Under the pieces are notes generated by a model. It searched no databases and was not told the DNA's origin. It was given only the letters and a program-made list of their open reading frames with translations. Positions 21,006 through 31,977 of a stretch of DNA of 64,000 nucleotides are shown here, piece by piece. Position 1 is the first letter of the stretch; each line of letters starts with the position of its first letter. Location: the NCBI GenBank assembly GCA_902632305.1, contig CACPCG010000004.1, positions 40,001-104,000 on the forward strand, given 5' to 3'. A program made the position numbers and the translations under genes. The DNA comes from an uncultured Gammaproteobacteria bacterium. Lineage in GTDB: Bacteria > Pseudomonadota > Gammaproteobacteria > GCA-002705445 > GCA-002716945.

Positions 21006-21188
21006 TTATCCTTCTACTATTACCATATGTTTTACAACATTTATCATTCCTCTCGATTCGGGTGTATCTTTTACGTTCACAGAATGATGGATTCTCCTCA
21101 AGCCAAGGCCTCTGATGCACGCTTTCTGTTTTTGTGTGCATCCAATTAAACTTCTCTTTTGTGTAATTTTAATTTCTTTGTTAGCCAT
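21006..21188 (-). CDS. rpmD: 50S ribosomal protein L30
   Basis: A 60-residue protein of the L30 family (E. coli 59). It shows [12 protein letters not shown], the [11 protein letters not shown] loop and a [13 protein letters not shown] ending. Its presence and length are usual for gammaproteobacteria. The ATG overlaps the rpsE stop. Confidence 0.95.
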   Translation of the reverse strand: MANKEIKITQKRSLIGCTQKQKACIRGLGLRRIHHSVNVKDTPESRGMINVVKHMVIVEG

Positions 21189-21679
21189 TATAGTTCACTC
21201 GTTTTTTTTCCTCGTTTAGCAGCGATGTAAGCCGGATAAAACATTGACTCTAAACCTTTCACAGTTGCTTTCACAACATTAATTGGGTTTGTTGAACCAA
21301 TACTTTTTGCTAATACATTGTGAATTCCAGTAGCCTCAAAGACTGCTCGCATTGCGCCACCAGCTATAACACCCGTACCTTCTCCTGCAGGCTGCATGTA
21401 AACTTTTGCCGACCCATGGGAATGAGTTACTGCATGATATAAAGTTCCTTTTTTAAGAGCTACAGTAATCATATTTTTCTTTGCTTTTTCCATTGCTTTC
21501 TGAATAGCAATTGGGACTTCTTTTGCTTTACCATAACCATAACCTACTCTACCATTTCCATCACCAACAACAGTTAGTGCTGTGAAGCCAAATTGTCTAC
21601 CGCCTTTGACAACTTTTGCAGTTCTATTTACCGCTACTAGTTTTTCTATGTAATCTGATTTTCTCTCTTCTATTGCCAC
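21188..21679 (-). CDS. rpsE: 30S ribosomal protein S5
   Basis: Contributes to decoding accuracy and mRNA entry. The double-stranded RNA-binding fold is visible as [21 protein letters not shown], followed by [15 protein letters not shown] and [13 protein letters not shown]. 163 residues (E. coli 167). It overlaps rplR and rpmD by one base each. Confidence 0.97.
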   Translation of the reverse strand: MAIEERKSDYIEKLVAVNRTAKVVKGGRQFGFTALTVVGDGNGRVGYGYGKAKEVPIAIQKAMEKAKKNMITVALKKGTLYHAVTHSHGSAKVYMQPAGEGTGVIAGGAMRAVFEATGIHNVLAKSIGSTNPINVVKATVKGLESMFYPAYIAAKRGKKTSEL

Positions 21680-22038
21680 TATATCTTCACTCCATTTTCT
21701 CGGATTGATTCTGCTATTGCTTTAATTTTTCCATGATATTTATAACCTGATCTATCAAAAGCAATCTTTGTAATTTTTTCTTTTTTTATAAATTCAGCAA
21801 CTAACTTGCCAATAATTTTTGAATTTTCTATATTGTTAGATTTTGTTTTTGTATTTTTTTGGTTTGTAGATATTGTAGTAATTACCTTGTCACCGTTAGG
21901 TGTTAGGACTTGAACATATATGTGATTTATTGATTTGTAAACACTAAGCCTGTGTGAACCAGATTCACAAATTAAATCTCTTGTTTTTTTAGCACGTCTT
22001 AGTCTAGCAGCTTTTTTACTAATAGATTTACCTATCAT
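21679..22038 (-). CDS. rplR: 50S ribosomal protein L18
   Basis: Binds 5S rRNA with L5 and L25 in the central protuberance. The [15 protein letters not shown] strand and the [15 protein letters not shown] ending are conserved. 119 residues (E. coli 117). The start overlaps the rplF stop by four bases. Confidence 0.96.
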   Translation of the reverse strand: MIGKSISKKAARLRRAKKTRDLICESGSHRLSVYKSINHIYVQVLTPNGDKVITTISTNQKNTKTKSNNIENSKIIGKLVAEFIKKEKITKIAFDRSGYKYHGKIKAIAESIRENGVKI

Positions 22039-22562
22039 TTTTTCTTTGCCTCTTTCTTTACTATTATCTCATCGTCATAACGTATTCCTTTACCTTTATA
22101 AGGCTCAGGTGGCCTGACTGATCGAATTTCTGATGCAACTTGACCTACTTTTTGTTTATCAACCCCTACGATAGAGATTTCTGTTTGAGATGGGGTTTCA
22201 ATTTTCAGACCTTCTGGTATCGGGAATTGCACTGGATGAGAATAGCCAACAGTCAGTTCCAGTGTATCACCTTGAGATTTGGCTCTGTAACCAACGCCTA
22301 CTAATTTTAATGTTTTTTTCCATCCGTGGGTAACGCCATGAATCATATTAAATAGTAATGCACGTGTTGTTCCAGACAATGCTATTAAATGCTCCTTTTT
22401 ACTCTCAATACGAACGACATTATCCTCTTGGATGATATCGATACCCTCATTTTTCATGAACTGCATTTTCCCGAGAGGACCTTCCACATTAATTTCATCT
22501 CTATTTACAGTAACTTTAGTTGCCTCTGGTAGACTTATAGGCTTTCTAGCTATTTTAGACAT
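22035..22562 (-). CDS. rplF: 50S ribosomal protein L6
   Basis: Stabilises the large-subunit stalk base near the elongation-factor site. Two L6 domains are seen, with the signature PEPYKGKGIRY near the C-terminus. 175 residues (E. coli 177). Confidence 0.97.
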   Translation of the reverse strand: MSKIARKPISLPEATKVTVNRDEINVEGPLGKMQFMKNEGIDIIQEDNVVRIESKKEHLIALSGTTRALLFNMIHGVTHGWKKTLKLVGVGYRAKSQGDTLELTVGYSHPVQFPIPEGLKIETPSQTEISIVGVDKQKVGQVASEIRSVRPPEPYKGKGIRYDDEIIVKKEAKKK

Positions 22563-22568
22563 TGATAA

Positions 22569-22961
22569 CTAAGAGACAATACATAAAATCTCTCCTCCGC
22601 AATTTTTTTCTCTAGCTTGTTTATCTGTCATAACACCTTTAGATGTTGAAACAATACAAACCCCTAATCCGTTATTAACACTTGGTATATCTTTCGCTGA
22701 TTTAAAGATTCTTAGGCCAGGTTTACTCACCCTCTTTAATAATTCAATTACAGGCTTCCCCTCGTAGTATTTTAATTTAACAATAATATCTTTTTTAACT
22801 TCGCCCTCAACATTTACCTCGTTGATATAACCCTCGCTTAATAGAACATCACAAATCGAGAGCTTAGTTTTTGAGAATGGTATCGCAACACTTGTTTTAT
22901 TAGCATTTTGAGCATTTCTTATTCTTGTTAGTAAATCAGCAATTGTGTCATTCATACTCAT
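22569..22961 (-). CDS. rpsH: 30S ribosomal protein S8
   Basis: A 16S-binding assembly protein that in E. coli also represses the spc operon. [18 protein letters not shown] is the standard start, so I chose the ATG at 22961 rather than an upstream TTG inside the rpsN end. 130 residues, as in E. coli. [20 protein letters not shown] marks the C-terminus. Confidence 0.97.
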   Translation of the reverse strand: MSMNDTIADLLTRIRNAQNANKTSVAIPFSKTKLSICDVLLSEGYINEVNVEGEVKKDIIVKLKYYEGKPVIELLKRVSKPGLRIFKSAKDIPSVNNGLGVCIVSTSKGVMTDKQAREKNCGGEILCIVS

Positions 22962-22966
22962 ATCTT

Positions 22967-23272
22967 TTACCAACTTGCCTTTGTTAATCCAGGGATATCT
23001 CCCCTCATTGCTGCTTTTCTTAACTTAGATCTACCTAAAGAGAATTTTCTGTAAACACCACGAGGTCGACCGGTCAAGGAACATCTTTTTCTCTGACGTG
23101 TTGGCATAGAGTTTAGTGGCAGTTTTTGAAGTTTCTTTCTAAGCAATGAAGCCTCTTCGTATGTCAAGTTTTCATCTCTAAGTTTGTTTTTAATCGAGCT
23201 TCTTTTAGCAGTAAATTTTGCAACTAAATCTGCTCTTTTCTTTTCTCTTTGTATGATTGATGATTTTGCCAT
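22967..23272 (-). CDS. rpsN: 30S ribosomal protein S14 (zinc-free form)
   Basis: The 101-residue, C-minus type of S14, lacking the CxxC pairs of the short zinc form, as in E. coli. It has [19 protein letters not shown] and ends LTKASW. Only one S14 type is seen in this operon. Confidence 0.97.
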   Translation of the reverse strand: MAKSSIIQREKKRADLVAKFTAKRSSIKNKLRDENLTYEEASLLRKKLQKLPLNSMPTRQRKRCSLTGRPRGVYRKFSLGRSKLRKAAMRGDIPGLTKASW

Positions 23273-23273
23273 T

Positions 23274-23810
23274 TTATTTAAAAGGAAAATTAAATTGTTT
23301 TAATAATTCCATCGCCTCCTCATTATTTTTTGCACTCGTTGTGATACAAATATCTAAACCTTTAATTTTATCTATTCTATCGAAATCAATTTCAGGGAAT
23401 ATTATATGCTCTTTAATGCCTAATGTATAATTTCCTCTTCCATCGAATGAGCCTGTGCTAAGTCCTCTAAAATCACGTGTTCTAGGTAAAGATATTTTTA
23501 TTAGCTTTTCAAAAAAGTCGTACATTTTTTCTTTTCTCAAGGTCACTTTACATCCAATTGGCATACCCTCTCGGAGTTTGAAATTTGCTATAGATTTTTT
23601 AGCATAAGTTAGTACTGCTTTCTGGCCTGTAATATCTGTAAGTTCCCTCTGTGCTGACTCTAATACTTTTTTATCAGATGTAGATGACCCTAACCCCATA
23701 TTTAGAGTGATTTTAATCAACTTAGGAACCTCCATAGGACTTTTTAGTTTAAATTGCTCCATCAGTGCAGGCACAATATTTTCTCTATAAAATTCTTGAT
23801 AAGTGTTCAT
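23274..23810 (-). CDS. rplE: 50S ribosomal protein L5
   Basis: Central protuberance protein that binds 5S rRNA and contacts S13. The start is set at the ATG giving [12 protein letters not shown] (178 residues; E. coli 179). An upstream TTG in frame lies inside rpl[22 protein letters not shown] and the NFPFK ending are typical. Confidence 0.97.
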   Translation of the reverse strand: MNTYQEFYRENIVPALMEQFKLKSPMEVPKLIKITLNMGLGSSTSDKKVLESAQRELTDITGQKAVLTYAKKSIANFKLREGMPIGCKVTLRKEKMYDFFEKLIKISLPRTRDFRGLSTGSFDGRGNYTLGIKEHIIFPEIDFDRIDKIKGLDICITTSAKNNEEAMELLKQFNFPFK

Positions 23811-23811
23811 G

Positions 23812-24129
23812 TTAAATATCAATAACCTCTTTATTCGATTTATAAATTCTCACTTTTTTACCATTTTCAAGTACCTTGCATCCAACTTTGTCCCCTTTTT
23901 TTGTAATTGGATTAAAAATCATAATATTAGAGATATCTAGTGGCATCTCTCTTTCTATAATTCCGCCTGTTTCTTCTTTATTTGGATTAGGTTTAGTGTG
24001 CTTCTTTACTAAATTCACATTTGAGACTACAAGTTTTGAATCATTTACAACTCTTAGTATCTCACCTTTTTTTCCTTTATCTTTGCCGGCAATAACAATT
24101 ACAGAATCACCTTTCTTAAATTTCCTCAT
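23812..24129 (-). CDS. rplX: 50S ribosomal protein L24
   Basis: Assembly initiator of the large subunit. The KOW motif is visible at the start ([22 protein letters not shown]), followed by [11 protein letters not shown]. 105 residues (E. coli 104). Confidence 0.96.
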   Translation of the reverse strand: MRKFKKGDSVIVIAGKDKGKKGEILRVVNDSKLVVSNVNLVKKHTKPNPNKEETGGIIEREMPLDISNIMIFNPITKKGDKVGCKVLENGKKVRIYKSNKEVIDI

Positions 24130-24136
24130 ATCTTCC

Positions 24137-24505
24137 TCACAGAACCTCAGGGGCTAACGAAACAATCTTCATGAAGGTTAACGCCCTCAGCTCTCTTGTA
24201 ACAGGACCAAAAATTCTTGTTCCAAGTGGTTCTAATTTATTATCGAGTAAAACAACTGCATTACTGTCAAACCTGATTGCAGATCCATCTGAACGTCTAA
24301 TGCCTTTTTTTGTTCTTACTATTACCGCATTATAAACCTCTCCTTTTTTTACTTTCCCCTTAGGTATTGCATCTTTGACTGTGACTTTTATAACATCACC
24401 TATTGTGGCAAATTGTCTGTGTGATCCACCAAGGACTTTGATACACATTAATTTTTTAGCCCCACTATTGTCTGCAGATTGGAGTGTAGTTTGCATCTGT
24501 ATCAT
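24137..24505 (-). CDS. rplN: 50S ribosomal protein L14
   Basis: Large-subunit protein at the interface with the small subunit. The [19 protein letters not shown] start and the [20 protein letters not shown] core are diagnostic. 122 residues (E. coli 123). Overlaps the rpsQ stop by one base. Confidence 0.97.
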   Translation of the reverse strand: MIQMQTTLQSADNSGAKKLMCIKVLGGSHRQFATIGDVIKVTVKDAIPKGKVKKGEVYNAVIVRTKKGIRRSDGSAIRFDSNAVVLLDNKLEPLGTRIFGPVTRELRALTFMKIVSLAPEVL

Positions 24506-24750
24506 TACTTATCTCCCTCTACTAATATCCATGACTTTGTTTTTGATAGTGGTCTTGTTTGTCGTATCAACACAGTCTGACCTACTTCGCATAAATTATT
24601 CTCATCGTGGATGTGAAATTTACTAGAGCGTTTTATAAATTTGCCATTAACAGGGTGCTTAACTTGTCTCTCAACAAGCACAGTAGCAGATTTATCCATC
24701 TTATTACTTACAACTCTTGCTAATATCGTTTTGATTTTTTTCTCAGCCAT
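24505..24750 (-). CDS. rpsQ: 30S ribosomal protein S17
   Basis: A primary 16S-binding protein with an OB fold. I start it at the inner ATG ([16 protein letters not shown], 81 residues; E. coli 84). A first ATG five codons earlier lies deeper in the rpmC end and would add residues the family lacks. Confidence 0.93.
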   Translation of the reverse strand: MAEKKIKTILARVVSNKMDKSATVLVERQVKHPVNGKFIKRSSKFHIHDENNLCEVGQTVLIRQTRPLSKTKSWILVEGDK

Positions 24751-24937
24751 TCTTCTTAATCCCATTTAAAATTGTTTTTACCCTTGCAATACTTACTTTG
24801 TTAACACGAAACAAGTGAGGTTTAGGGTTCAAACCTGAACCTCTCTGCATTCTCAATTCAAACCTCTCTTTTAGAAGTTTCTCAAGCTCGCTTTTCAATT
24901 CGACATCTGTTTTTTTCTTATAATCTTCAAATTTCAT
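24743..24937 (-). CDS. rpmC: 50S ribosomal protein L29
   Basis: A small two-helix protein at the exit tunnel near the trigger-factor and SRP docking site. [23 protein letters not shown] is the family core. 64 residues (E. coli 63). Overlaps rpsQ by a few bases and rplP by one. Confidence 0.95.
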   Translation of the reverse strand: MKFEDYKKKTDVELKSELEKLLKERFELRMQRGSGLNPKPHLFRVNKVSIARVKTILNGIKKNG

Positions 24938-25350
24938 TACATTATTGCCCTATTCACAAATGCTGTTAATATTGGTAATTTAGCTGCAGCTAGTCTAAAA
25001 GCCTCTCTGGCTACGTCCTCAGAAACGCCCTCCATCTCATAGAGTACTTTGCCTGGTTGAATTTTTGCGACCCAATATTCTACATTCCCCTTGCCTTTAC
25101 CCATTCTTACTTCCACAGGTTTTTTCGTAATAGGAACATCAGGAAATATTCTTATCCATACTTTTCCACCACGTTTAATGTGTCTTGTCATTGCTCTTCT
25201 AGCAGCCTCTATCTGTCTAGCAGTTATTCTGCCTCTTGTAATTGCTTTTAAACCATATTCTCCAAAACTTACACGTGCACCAGATGTTGCAAAACCTCTT
25301 AGTTTACCCTTTTGTTGTTTTCTATATTTTGTTTTCTTGGGCTGTAACAT
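24937..25350 (-). CDS. rplP: 50S ribosomal protein L16
   Basis: Contacts A-site tRNA and 5S r[18 protein letters not shown] at the start and [14 protein letters not shown] with [16 protein letters not shown] strands are typical. 137 residues (E. coli 136). Confidence 0.97.
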   Translation of the reverse strand: MLQPKKTKYRKQQKGKLRGFATSGARVSFGEYGLKAITRGRITARQIEAARRAMTRHIKRGGKVWIRIFPDVPITKKPVEVRMGKGKGNVEYWVAKIQPGKVLYEMEGVSEDVAREAFRLAAAKLPILTAFVNRAIM

Positions 25351-25358
25351 AATTTATC

Positions 25359-26042
25359 CTATTTTTGTTCAGTAGTTTTATTTATTAAAGTTTTTCCTTC
25401 TTTTTCTTCTGGTGCATCTTCATGATAAATCCAAACTTTTATGCCTATAATTCCATAAGTTGTGAGTGCCTCTGCAAAGCCAAAATCAATATTTGCTTTG
25501 AGGGTGTGGAGTGGTACCCTACCTTCTCTGTACCATTCACTTCTTGCTATTTCAGCACCATTTAGTCTTCCGGCCACATTAACCTTTATTCCTAATGCAC
25601 CTAGTCTCATTGTGTTAGTTACTGCGCGTTTCATCGCACGTCTATACATTATTCTTCGCTCTAATTGTTGAGCTATTCCTTCCGCAACTAGCTGAGCGTC
25701 TAACTCAGGCTTCTTAATTTCATTAACATTTACTTTAATTGTTGATTTAGGAATTCCTATAATCTTTGATATCCTATCTCTATACTTTTCAATATCCTCA
25801 CCTTTTTTACCAATTACTATACCTGGCCTAGATGAGAAGACGGTTATTACACATTCTTTTGTAGGTCGCTCGATTAAAATTCTACTTACCTGAGCTTGTT
25901 TAAGCTCTCTCTTTAGGTAATCTCTAATTTTGATATCTTCTAGGAGGAACTTAGAATACTCTTTTGATGGAGCATACCATTTAGAATTCCAATCTGTCGA
26001 AATCCCGAGTCTTATTCCAGTTGGGTGTACTTTCTGTCCCAT
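25359..26042 (-). CDS. rpsC: 30S ribosomal protein S3
   Basis: mRNA-entry-channel protein with a KH domain ([18 protein letters not shown]) and the C-terminal S3 domain ([24 protein letters not shown]). 227 residues (E. coli 233). Confidence 0.97.
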   Translation of the reverse strand: MGQKVHPTGIRLGISTDWNSKWYAPSKEYSKFLLEDIKIRDYLKRELKQAQVSRILIERPTKECVITVFSSRPGIVIGKKGEDIEKYRDRISKIIGIPKSTIKVNVNEIKKPELDAQLVAEGIAQQLERRIMYRRAMKRAVTNTMRLGALGIKVNVAGRLNGAEIARSEWYREGRVPLHTLKANIDFGFAEALTTYGIIGIKVWIYHEDAPEEKEGKTLINKTTEQK

Positions 26043-26044
26043 AA

Positions 26045-26386
26045 TTACAACTCCTTACCATCAGAAACAATCACAGTGATGTGACTACTTCTCTTTAAAA
26101 TTTGATTTACTCTACCTCTAGCTCTCGGTATATGTCTCTTTGCTGTTGGACCCTCATCAACAAGAACATTTTTTACTGTCAATTCATCAATATCTTGAGA
26201 ATTATTATTTTCTGCATTGGCTACTGCAGACTCTAACACTTTCAAAATCATTTTAGATGCCTTTTTATTATTAAATTCCAAGAACTCCACAGCTTTGTCT
26301 ACTTTTAGACCCCTAACAGAGTTGGCTACTAATCTGCATTTTTGAGCAGAAATTCTTTGATATTTCAAAATTGCTTTTGTGTCCAT
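26045..26386 (-). CDS. rplV: 50S ribosomal protein L22
   Basis: Lines the exit tunnel with a beta-hairpin ([19 protein letters not shown]), the region where macrolide-resistance changes occur in other bacteria. No deletion is apparent. 113 residues (E. coli 110). Confidence 0.97.
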   Translation of the reverse strand: MDTKAILKYQRISAQKCRLVANSVRGLKVDKAVEFLEFNNKKASKMILKVLESAVANAENNNSQDIDELTVKNVLVDEGPTAKRHIPRARGRVNQILKRSSHITVIVSDGKEL

Positions 26387-26665
26387 CTATTTAGCCTTTG
26401 CTTTTCTGTCACCGGAGTGACCTTTAAATACTCGAGTAGGTGAAAACTCGCCCAATTTATGACCAACCATATTCTCGCTAACATACACAGGGATGTGCTG
26501 TTTGCCGTTGTGCACGGATATTGTGAGACCAACCATGTCAGGTGAGATTACTGATCGCCTAGACCATGTTTTTATAGGTCTTTTGTCGTTAGTCTCCATA
26601 GCTTTTTCAATTTTACTTTGAAGATGATAATCAATAAATGGCCCTTTTTTAAGTGAACGTGTCAT
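26387..26665 (-). CDS. rpsS: 30S ribosomal protein S19
   Basis: Head protein that pairs with S13. The start is set at the ATG giving [15 protein letters not shown], which has an AGGAGG site upstream within the end of rplB. An upstream TTG in frame is unlikely. 92 residues, as in E. coli. Confidence 0.97.
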   Translation of the reverse strand: MTRSLKKGPFIDYHLQSKIEKAMETNDKRPIKTWSRRSVISPDMVGLTISVHNGKQHIPVYVSENMVGHKLGEFSPTRVFKGHSGDRKAKAK

Positions 26666-26667
26666 AA

Positions 26668-27504
26668 TCAATTCCTCCTCTTAGATGCTCGTCTTCTAAC
26701 AATCATTGAGTTTGTTCGTTTATTTGAACGTGTTTTGTATCCTTTTGTAGGAGTGCCCCAAGGTGACACTGGGTCGCGCCCTCCAGAGGTCTTTCCTTCA
26801 CCGCCACCGTGAGGGTGATCAATAGGGTTCATCGCAACACCTCTTACTGTTGGTCTTACACCAAGCCATCTTTTGGCGCCTGCCTTACCGTGAGATTGGA
26901 GATTATGCTCGCTATTACCAACCTCGCCAATAGTAGCTCTACATTCGATATTTATTTTTCTCATTTCACCTGATTTCAACTTCAAGGTTGCGTATTGCCC
27001 CTCTATTGCAGCTATTTGCGCAACAGTTCCTGCGCTTCTGGCTAGTTGAGCACCTTTACCTGGTTTCATCTCGATACAATGTACTTGCGTTCCAACAGGT
27101 ATATTTCTTAACGGCAGAGTATTACCAACACTAATAGCAGAATCTTTTCCAGAAATAACAGAGTCACCGGCCTTAAGGTTTTTTGGTGCGATAATGTATC
27201 TTCTTTCTCCATCTGAATATAAAAGAAGTGCAATATTTGCATTTCTATTCGGGTCATATTCAAGTCTTTCGACCTTAGCCATAACATTATCTTTGTTTCT
27301 TTTAAAATCTATAATTCTATATTTTCTTTTATGCCCACCACCTATATGTCTAGTGGTTATTCTTCCCTGATTGTTACGACCACCACTTTTTTTAGACTTC
27401 TGGGTAAGACCAGGAAAAGGCTTTCCTTTATAGAGTTCCTCATTTTTAATTTTTACTCTAAATCTTCTTCCTGGAGAAGTTGGTTTTGATTTTATTAAAC
27501 TCAT
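26668..27504 (-). CDS. rplB: 50S ribosomal protein L2
   Basis: A core large-subunit protein close to the peptidyl-transferase centre. [17 protein letters not shown] and [12 protein letters not shown], carrying the conserved His, are present. 278 residues (E. coli 273). The ATG overlaps the rplW stop. Confidence 0.98.
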   Translation of the reverse strand: MSLIKSKPTSPGRRFRVKIKNEELYKGKPFPGLTQKSKKSGGRNNQGRITTRHIGGGHKRKYRIIDFKRNKDNVMAKVERLEYDPNRNANIALLLYSDGERRYIIAPKNLKAGDSVISGKDSAISVGNTLPLRNIPVGTQVHCIEMKPGKGAQLARSAGTVAQIAAIEGQYATLKLKSGEMRKINIECRATIGEVGNSEHNLQSHGKAGAKRWLGVRPTVRGVAMNPIDHPHGGGEGKTSGGRDPVSPWGTPTKGYKTRSNKRTNSMIVRRRASKRRN

Positions 27505-27806
27505 TGCTTAGCCTCTGGTTCACCATAAGAGATATCGAAACCCTCTTTAAGTTTTACATATGCTTTTTTCCAGTCTTTAGTTTTACCAAATACTCTCCCT
27601 AAACGTTTATGTTTACCATTCATATTAAGTAATCTTACTTGTTCTACTTCTACGTTGAACATCTTCTCAACAGCTTTTTTAACTTCTAATTTTTTTGCAT
27701 CTTTTACTACAGAGAAAACATGTTGACGCTCAGTATCTGCTTTTACAGATGCCTTTTCTGAAACCCTTGGTGATAAAATTATTTTCATTAACCTCTCTGT
27801 GTTCAT
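27501..27806 (-). CDS. rplW: 50S ribosomal protein L23
   Basis: Docking site for trigger factor and SRP at the exit tunnel. [10 protein letters not shown] at the start and the [21 protein letters not shown] loop identify it. 101 residues (E. coli 100). Overlaps rplD and rplB by four bases each. Confidence 0.96.
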   Translation of the reverse strand: MNTERLMKIILSPRVSEKASVKADTERQHVFSVVKDAKKLEVKKAVEKMFNVEVEQVRLLNMNGKHKRLGRVFGKTKDWKKAYVKLKEGFDISYGEPEAKQ

Positions 27807-28381
27807 GATGCAATTACCTCAAGCTTATCAATCACGGAAGAATCAACGACGACATCACTGTGTTTCATAAGATTATAAGGATTAATACCAAGAGGGCTTA
27901 CTATCTCTACATGTTTAAGATTTCGGCCTGCTAGAAAAACATTTATTTTTTCTTCATGTACTATAAAGAGTGAATCCTCGATTTTTAACTTTTTTAGCTG
28001 AGTGAGAAAATCTTTAGTTTTTGGTTCATTTACATTAAAGTCATCTACAAAATGTAGTTTTTTATTTCGTAAAAGTTCAGAAAATATACAATTAAGAGCA
28101 GCGCGGTACATTTTTTTATTAATTTTTTTCTTGTAATCTTTTGTTTTTGCTGCAAATGTTACTCCTCCGCTTCTCCATATAGGCGATCTTGTTGTTCCTG
28201 CTCTGGCTCTTCCCGAACCTTTTTGAGGTCTAGGTTTAGCTCCACCACCACTGACTGCTGATCGATTTTTTTGTCCTTTAGTTCCAGACCTATGATTTGT
28301 CATATAGTCAACAAACACCTGATGAACCAGTGGCTCATTGAATTCTTTATTAAATATTTTTTTTAAATCTTTTGATGCCAT
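27803..28381 (-). CDS. rplD: 50S ribosomal protein L4
   Basis: Tunnel-constriction protein, which in E. coli also regulates the S10 operon. The extended loop NRSAVSGGGAKPRPQKGSGRARAGT is intact across the tunnel-lining part. 192 residues (E. coli 201). Confidence 0.97.
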   Translation of the reverse strand: MASKDLKKIFNKEFNEPLVHQVFVDYMTNHRSGTKGQKNRSAVSGGGAKPRPQKGSGRARAGTTRSPIWRSGGVTFAAKTKDYKKKINKKMYRAALNCIFSELLRNKKLHFVDDFNVNEPKTKDFLTQLKKLKIEDSLFIVHEEKINVFLAGRNLKHVEIVSPLGINPYNLMKHSDVVVDSSVIDKLEVIAS

Positions 28382-28391
28382 CTTGTTTTAC

Positions 28392-29201
28392 TTATTCTGT
28401 TTTATCTTTTTTTTCTACATCCGAATCTGACTTGGTTGTCTCGGAATTCTTTTCGTTATTGTTTTCTTTTGGTGATGTATCTTTTTTGGGAGGTTCTTGT
28501 AGTTGAGTTTGGTTTTCTTCTGATTTTGTCTCTGGTTCGTCTGTAATCAATTTTTTCAAAGTATACTTTTTTCTCGTGTGCTTTATAACGATATCTGAGC
28601 CGTCATGACCTGGGACCGAACCTTTCACCAATATCACATTATCATCCTCAAGAATTTTAACAATAACAAGATTTTGTATGGTGTTTTTGACATTTCCTAA
28701 TTGTCCTGGCATTTTTTTTCCTTTAAAAACTCTGCCAGGATCTTGACACTGTCCAGTAGAGCCAAGAGCTCTATGAGAGAGCGAGTTACCATGTGTTGCA
28801 TCTTGTGTTTTGAAGTGATGTCTTTTAACACCACCCTGAAATCCTTTGCCTAAGGTCGTTCCAGTAATATCAACATGTTCTCCTTCTTTAAAAATATCAT
28901 GGGAAATTTTCTGTCCAACTTTGAAATCACCTATCTCTTTTTGATTTAATCTAAACTCAACTAATCTTCTTCCAAGTTGGATTGAGCCCTTCTTATAATG
29001 CCCTTGAAGTGCTTTAGATGTTTTTGATTCTTTCTTAGAACCACATGAGACTTGGATAGCTTGATAGCCATCATTTTCAAGAGTTTTGATTTGCGTAATG
29101 GTGTTTGGTGAGAGTGAAATAGCTGTTACAGGTATAGATACACCTGAATTATCAAAAATTCGCGTCATACCAGCTTTTTGCCCTATCATGCCTAGACTCA
29201 T
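28392..29201 (-). CDS. rplC: 50S ribosomal protein L3 with long C-terminal tail
   Basis: L3 starts large-subunit assembly. The core is normal: MIGQKAGMTRIFDNSG, GTTLGKGFQGGVKRHHF and the Gln (methylated by PrmB in E. coli) in HRALGSTGQCQDPGRV. The protein is 269 residues against 209 in E. coli. The extra 60 or so residues after about 207 form a low-complexity polar tail rich in Glu, Lys, Asp, Asn, Ser and Thr, with no Cys and little hydrophobicity, presumably disordered. The frame is continuous to a single stop, so this is not a frameshift of the next gene. See also the extension on the neighbouring S10. Confidence 0.96.
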   Translation of the reverse strand: MSLGMIGQKAGMTRIFDNSGVSIPVTAISLSPNTITQIKTLENDGYQAIQVSCGSKKESKTSKALQGHYKKGSIQLGRRLVEFRLNQKEIGDFKVGQKISHDIFKEGEHVDITGTTLGKGFQGGVKRHHFKTQDATHGNSLSHRALGSTGQCQDPGRVFKGKKMPGQLGNVKNTIQNLVIVKILEDDNVILVKGSVPGHDGSDIVIKHTRKKYTLKKLITDEPETKSEENQTQLQEPPKKDTSPKENNNEKNSETTKSDSDVEKKDKTE

Positions 29202-29305
29202 TTTATTATCCTCAAAATGAAAAAGTTAATCTTCTAGTTTTTCTCAAAATGTGCTGAATTTTAACATAAAATCAGCTGTTTATGTACGTTTTTTATTGGA
29301 AAAAA

Positions 29306-29872
29306 TTAATTTAATTCGATTTGGACATCAACGCCGGCCGCTAGGTCAAGCTTCATAAGAGCATCAACAGTTTTATCGGTTGGTTCTATGATATCCATTA
29401 GCCTTTTATGGGTTCTAATCTCATATTGATCTCTTGCATTCTTGTCGACATGTGGTGAAACAAGTATTGTAAACCTCTCCTTTCTTGTTGGGAGTGGAAT
29501 TGGACCGAGCACTCTGGCGCCAGTTCTTTTTGCCGTTTCAACAATCTCTCTTGCTGATATATCGATTAATTTGTGATCAAATGTTTTTAGTCTAATTCTT
29601 ATTGTCTGCGCGCTGGGTTTGCTTACTGGAATTTTTTTTGTTTTCGTTGCAACACTACTGATTTCTTTTTTTGAAACTTTTTTACTTACTTTTGATTCAC
29701 TAGTTTTAGTTATTTTCTTCTCATTTGAAGTTTTTTTCTTTGTCACAGATTTCTTAGAAGCAGTTGTTTTCTTCTTGGAGCTTGATGCCTTTTTAACAAC
29801 TTTAGTTTTTTTTGCTATAGTTGATGAACTAGTTTTCTTTTTGGTTTTTTTTGCTATTTTTTTTTCAACCAT
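29306..29872 (-). CDS. rpsJ: 30S ribosomal protein S10 with lysine-rich N-terminal extension
   Basis: The C-terminal 100 residues are a standard S10/NusE ([15 protein letters not shown] ... [25 protein letters not shown]). They are preceded by about 88 residues with some 32 lysines plus Ser, Thr, Val and Ala, resembling histone-H1-like tails. E. coli S10 is 103 residues. The ATG overlaps the fusA TAA by one base. There is no internal Met before the core, so the extension is probably translated. S10 also acts in NusB antitermination. The tail could bind rRNA or DNA, which is speculation. Confidence 0.95.
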   Translation of the reverse strand: MVEKKIAKKTKKKTSSSTIAKKTKVVKKASSSKKKTTASKKSVTKKKTSNEKKITKTSESKVSKKVSKKEISSVATKTKKIPVSKPSAQTIRIRLKTFDHKLIDISAREIVETAKRTGARVLGPIPLPTRKERFTILVSPHVDKNARDQYEIRTHKRLMDIIEPTDKTVDALMKLDLAAGVDVQIELN

Positions 29873-31971
29873 TATGACGCCTGTTTTGTAAGTGTTTCTG
29901 CTACATTACTTGGTAATTCTGCGTATTTTGTAAATTCCATAGTATAAGTAGCTCTTCCTTGTGACATTGATCTAAGTGTAGTTGAGTATCCAAACATTTC
30001 TGATAGAGGCACTTCAGCTTTCACAACATTTCCTGAGACTGTATCCTCCATTCCAAGAACTATTCCACGTCTACGATTTAAATCACCTGTGACATCACCA
30101 AGATAATCTTTAGGTGTAACCGCTTCCACTGACATTACAGGTTCCAAGATTACAGCTTTTGCTTTTTTTGCCCCTTCTTTAAACGCTTGGGCTGCCGCAA
30201 CTTTGAAGGCAACCTCAGAAGAGTCGACATCATGGAACGATCCATCAAATAGAGTAACTTTGACATCTACTACTGGGAAACCACCTATAACACCATTTTC
30301 CATTTGTTCTTTAACACCTTTTTCAACTGGATTTATAAATTCTCTTGGAATTGCACCACCAACAATTGCATTAACAAACTCAAAACCTTTCCCTGGCTCC
30401 TGTGGTTCTAATTTTAACCATACATGACCATACTGGCCGCGGCCACCGCTTTGTTTAATATATTTAGCTTCTTGTTCAATTGTTGTTTTTATTGTCTCAC
30501 GGTATGCAACTTGAGGTTTACCAACATTTGCCTCTACAGAAAATTCCCTTTTTAATCTATCAACTATAATTTCTAAGTGAAGCTCTCCCATACCAGATAT
30601 GATAGTTTGATTTGATTCTTGGTCGGTTGATACTTTGAACGATGGATCCTCTTGTGCTAGTTTACTGAGTGCTAAACCCATTTTTTCCTGATCGGCTTTT
30701 GTTTTTGGCTCGACAGCAATTGATATGACAGGATCTGGAAATTCCATTCTCTCGAGAGTGATGATTGAATTTGGAGTACAAAGTGTATCTCCAGTAGTTA
30801 CTTCCTTGAGACCAACCGCAGCAGCGATATCACCAGCTCTAACTTCTTTGACGTCTTTTTTGTCATTAGCATGCATTTGTAGTATTCTTCCAATTCTCTC
30901 CTTCTTCTTAGTAACAGCGTTATATACAGTATCTCCAGCTTTAAGAACTCCGGAATATACTCTGAAAAAAGTTAATGAGCCGACAAAAGGGTCGGTTGCA
31001 ATTTTGAATGCCAAAGATGAATATGGCTCATCGTCAGAGGACGCTCTTTCAGCCTGCGTTTCGTCTTTATCATCAAGTATTCCCTTGATAGCTGGTACAT
31101 CAACTGGTGATGGCATGAAATTAATCACAGCATCAAGCATTGCTTGAACTCCTTTATTTTTAAATGCTGTACCACACATCGCAAGAACTATCTCATTTGA
31201 CAGAGTTCTTATTCTTAGACCTTTTATTATGTTTTCAATAGATAAATCTCCATTGTTTAAATAGTCATCCATTAATTCCTCATTTGCTTCCGCAGCTGTT
31301 TCTAAGAGCTGTTCTCTTAATTCATTTGCTTGTGTTTTTAATTCATCAGGAATATCTGATGTCTCAAAATTCATTCCCATTGATGCGTCATCCCAGACAA
31401 TAGACTTCATTGTAAGCAAATCTACCACACCTTTGAAGGAGTCTTCTGAGCCAATAGGAATTTGCAAAGGAACGGCATTTGAGCCAAGTCTAGTTTTTAT
31501 CTGCTCAACAACTCGAAAAAAGTCTGCCCCAGCTCTGTCCATTTTGTTGACAAAAACCATACGGGGTACTTCATACTTATTTGCTTGCCTCCATACAGTC
31601 TCAGATTGAGGTTCTACACCACCAACTGCACAAAAGACGCCAACTGCGCCATCCAATACTCTGAGAGATCTCTCCACTTCAATTGTAAAATCTACGTGAC
31701 CCGGAGTATCAATAATATTTATTCTATGATCATCAAACTGTTTTGCACTTCCAGACCAGAAGCATGTCGTAGCAGCAGATGTGATGGTAATACCCCTTTC
31801 TTGTTCCTGCTCCATCCAATCCATAGTTGCAGCACCATCATGCACCTCTCCAATCTTGTGAGAGATGCCAGTGTAATAAAGTATTCTCTCTGTAGTAGTT
31901 GTCTTCCCCGCATCGATGTGGGCCATGATGCCTATGTTTCTATATTTTTCAATTGATGTTTCTCTAGCCAT
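29872..31971 (-). CDS. fusA: elongation factor G
   Basis: The translocase GTPase of translation. G motifs: [12 protein letters not shown] (G1), DTPGHVDF (G3) and NKMDRAGAD (G4). Five domains, 699 residues (E. coli 704). It is followed at once by rpsJ; the tuf gene commonly found between them in proteobacteria is absent. Confidence 0.98.
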   Translation of the reverse strand: MARETSIEKYRNIGIMAHIDAGKTTTTERILYYTGISHKIGEVHDGAATMDWMEQEQERGITITSAATTCFWSGSAKQFDDHRINIIDTPGHVDFTIEVERSLRVLDGAVGVFCAVGGVEPQSETVWRQANKYEVPRMVFVNKMDRAGADFFRVVEQIKTRLGSNAVPLQIPIGSEDSFKGVVDLLTMKSIVWDDASMGMNFETSDIPDELKTQANELREQLLETAAEANEELMDDYLNNGDLSIENIIKGLRIRTLSNEIVLAMCGTAFKNKGVQAMLDAVINFMPSPVDVPAIKGILDDKDETQAERASSDDEPYSSLAFKIATDPFVGSLTFFRVYSGVLKAGDTVYNAVTKKKERIGRILQMHANDKKDVKEVRAGDIAAAVGLKEVTTGDTLCTPNSIITLERMEFPDPVISIAVEPKTKADQEKMGLALSKLAQEDPSFKVSTDQESNQTIISGMGELHLEIIVDRLKREFSVEANVGKPQVAYRETIKTTIEQEAKYIKQSGGRGQYGHVWLKLEPQEPGKGFEFVNAIVGGAIPREFINPVEKGVKEQMENGVIGGFPVVDVKVTLFDGSFHDVDSSEVAFKVAAAQAFKEGAKKAKAVILEPVMSVEAVTPKDYLGDVTGDLNRRRGIVLGMEDTVSGNVVKAEVPLSEMFGYSTTLRSMSQGRATYTMEFTKYAELPSNVAETLTKQAS

Positions 31972-31977
31972 TATCCT

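Noticed and set aside
28392..28580. L3 tail as a frameshifted fragment of another gene
   Set aside because: The tail is in frame with the L3 core, has one stop, and resembles no other protein; rplD begins independently 10 bases later.
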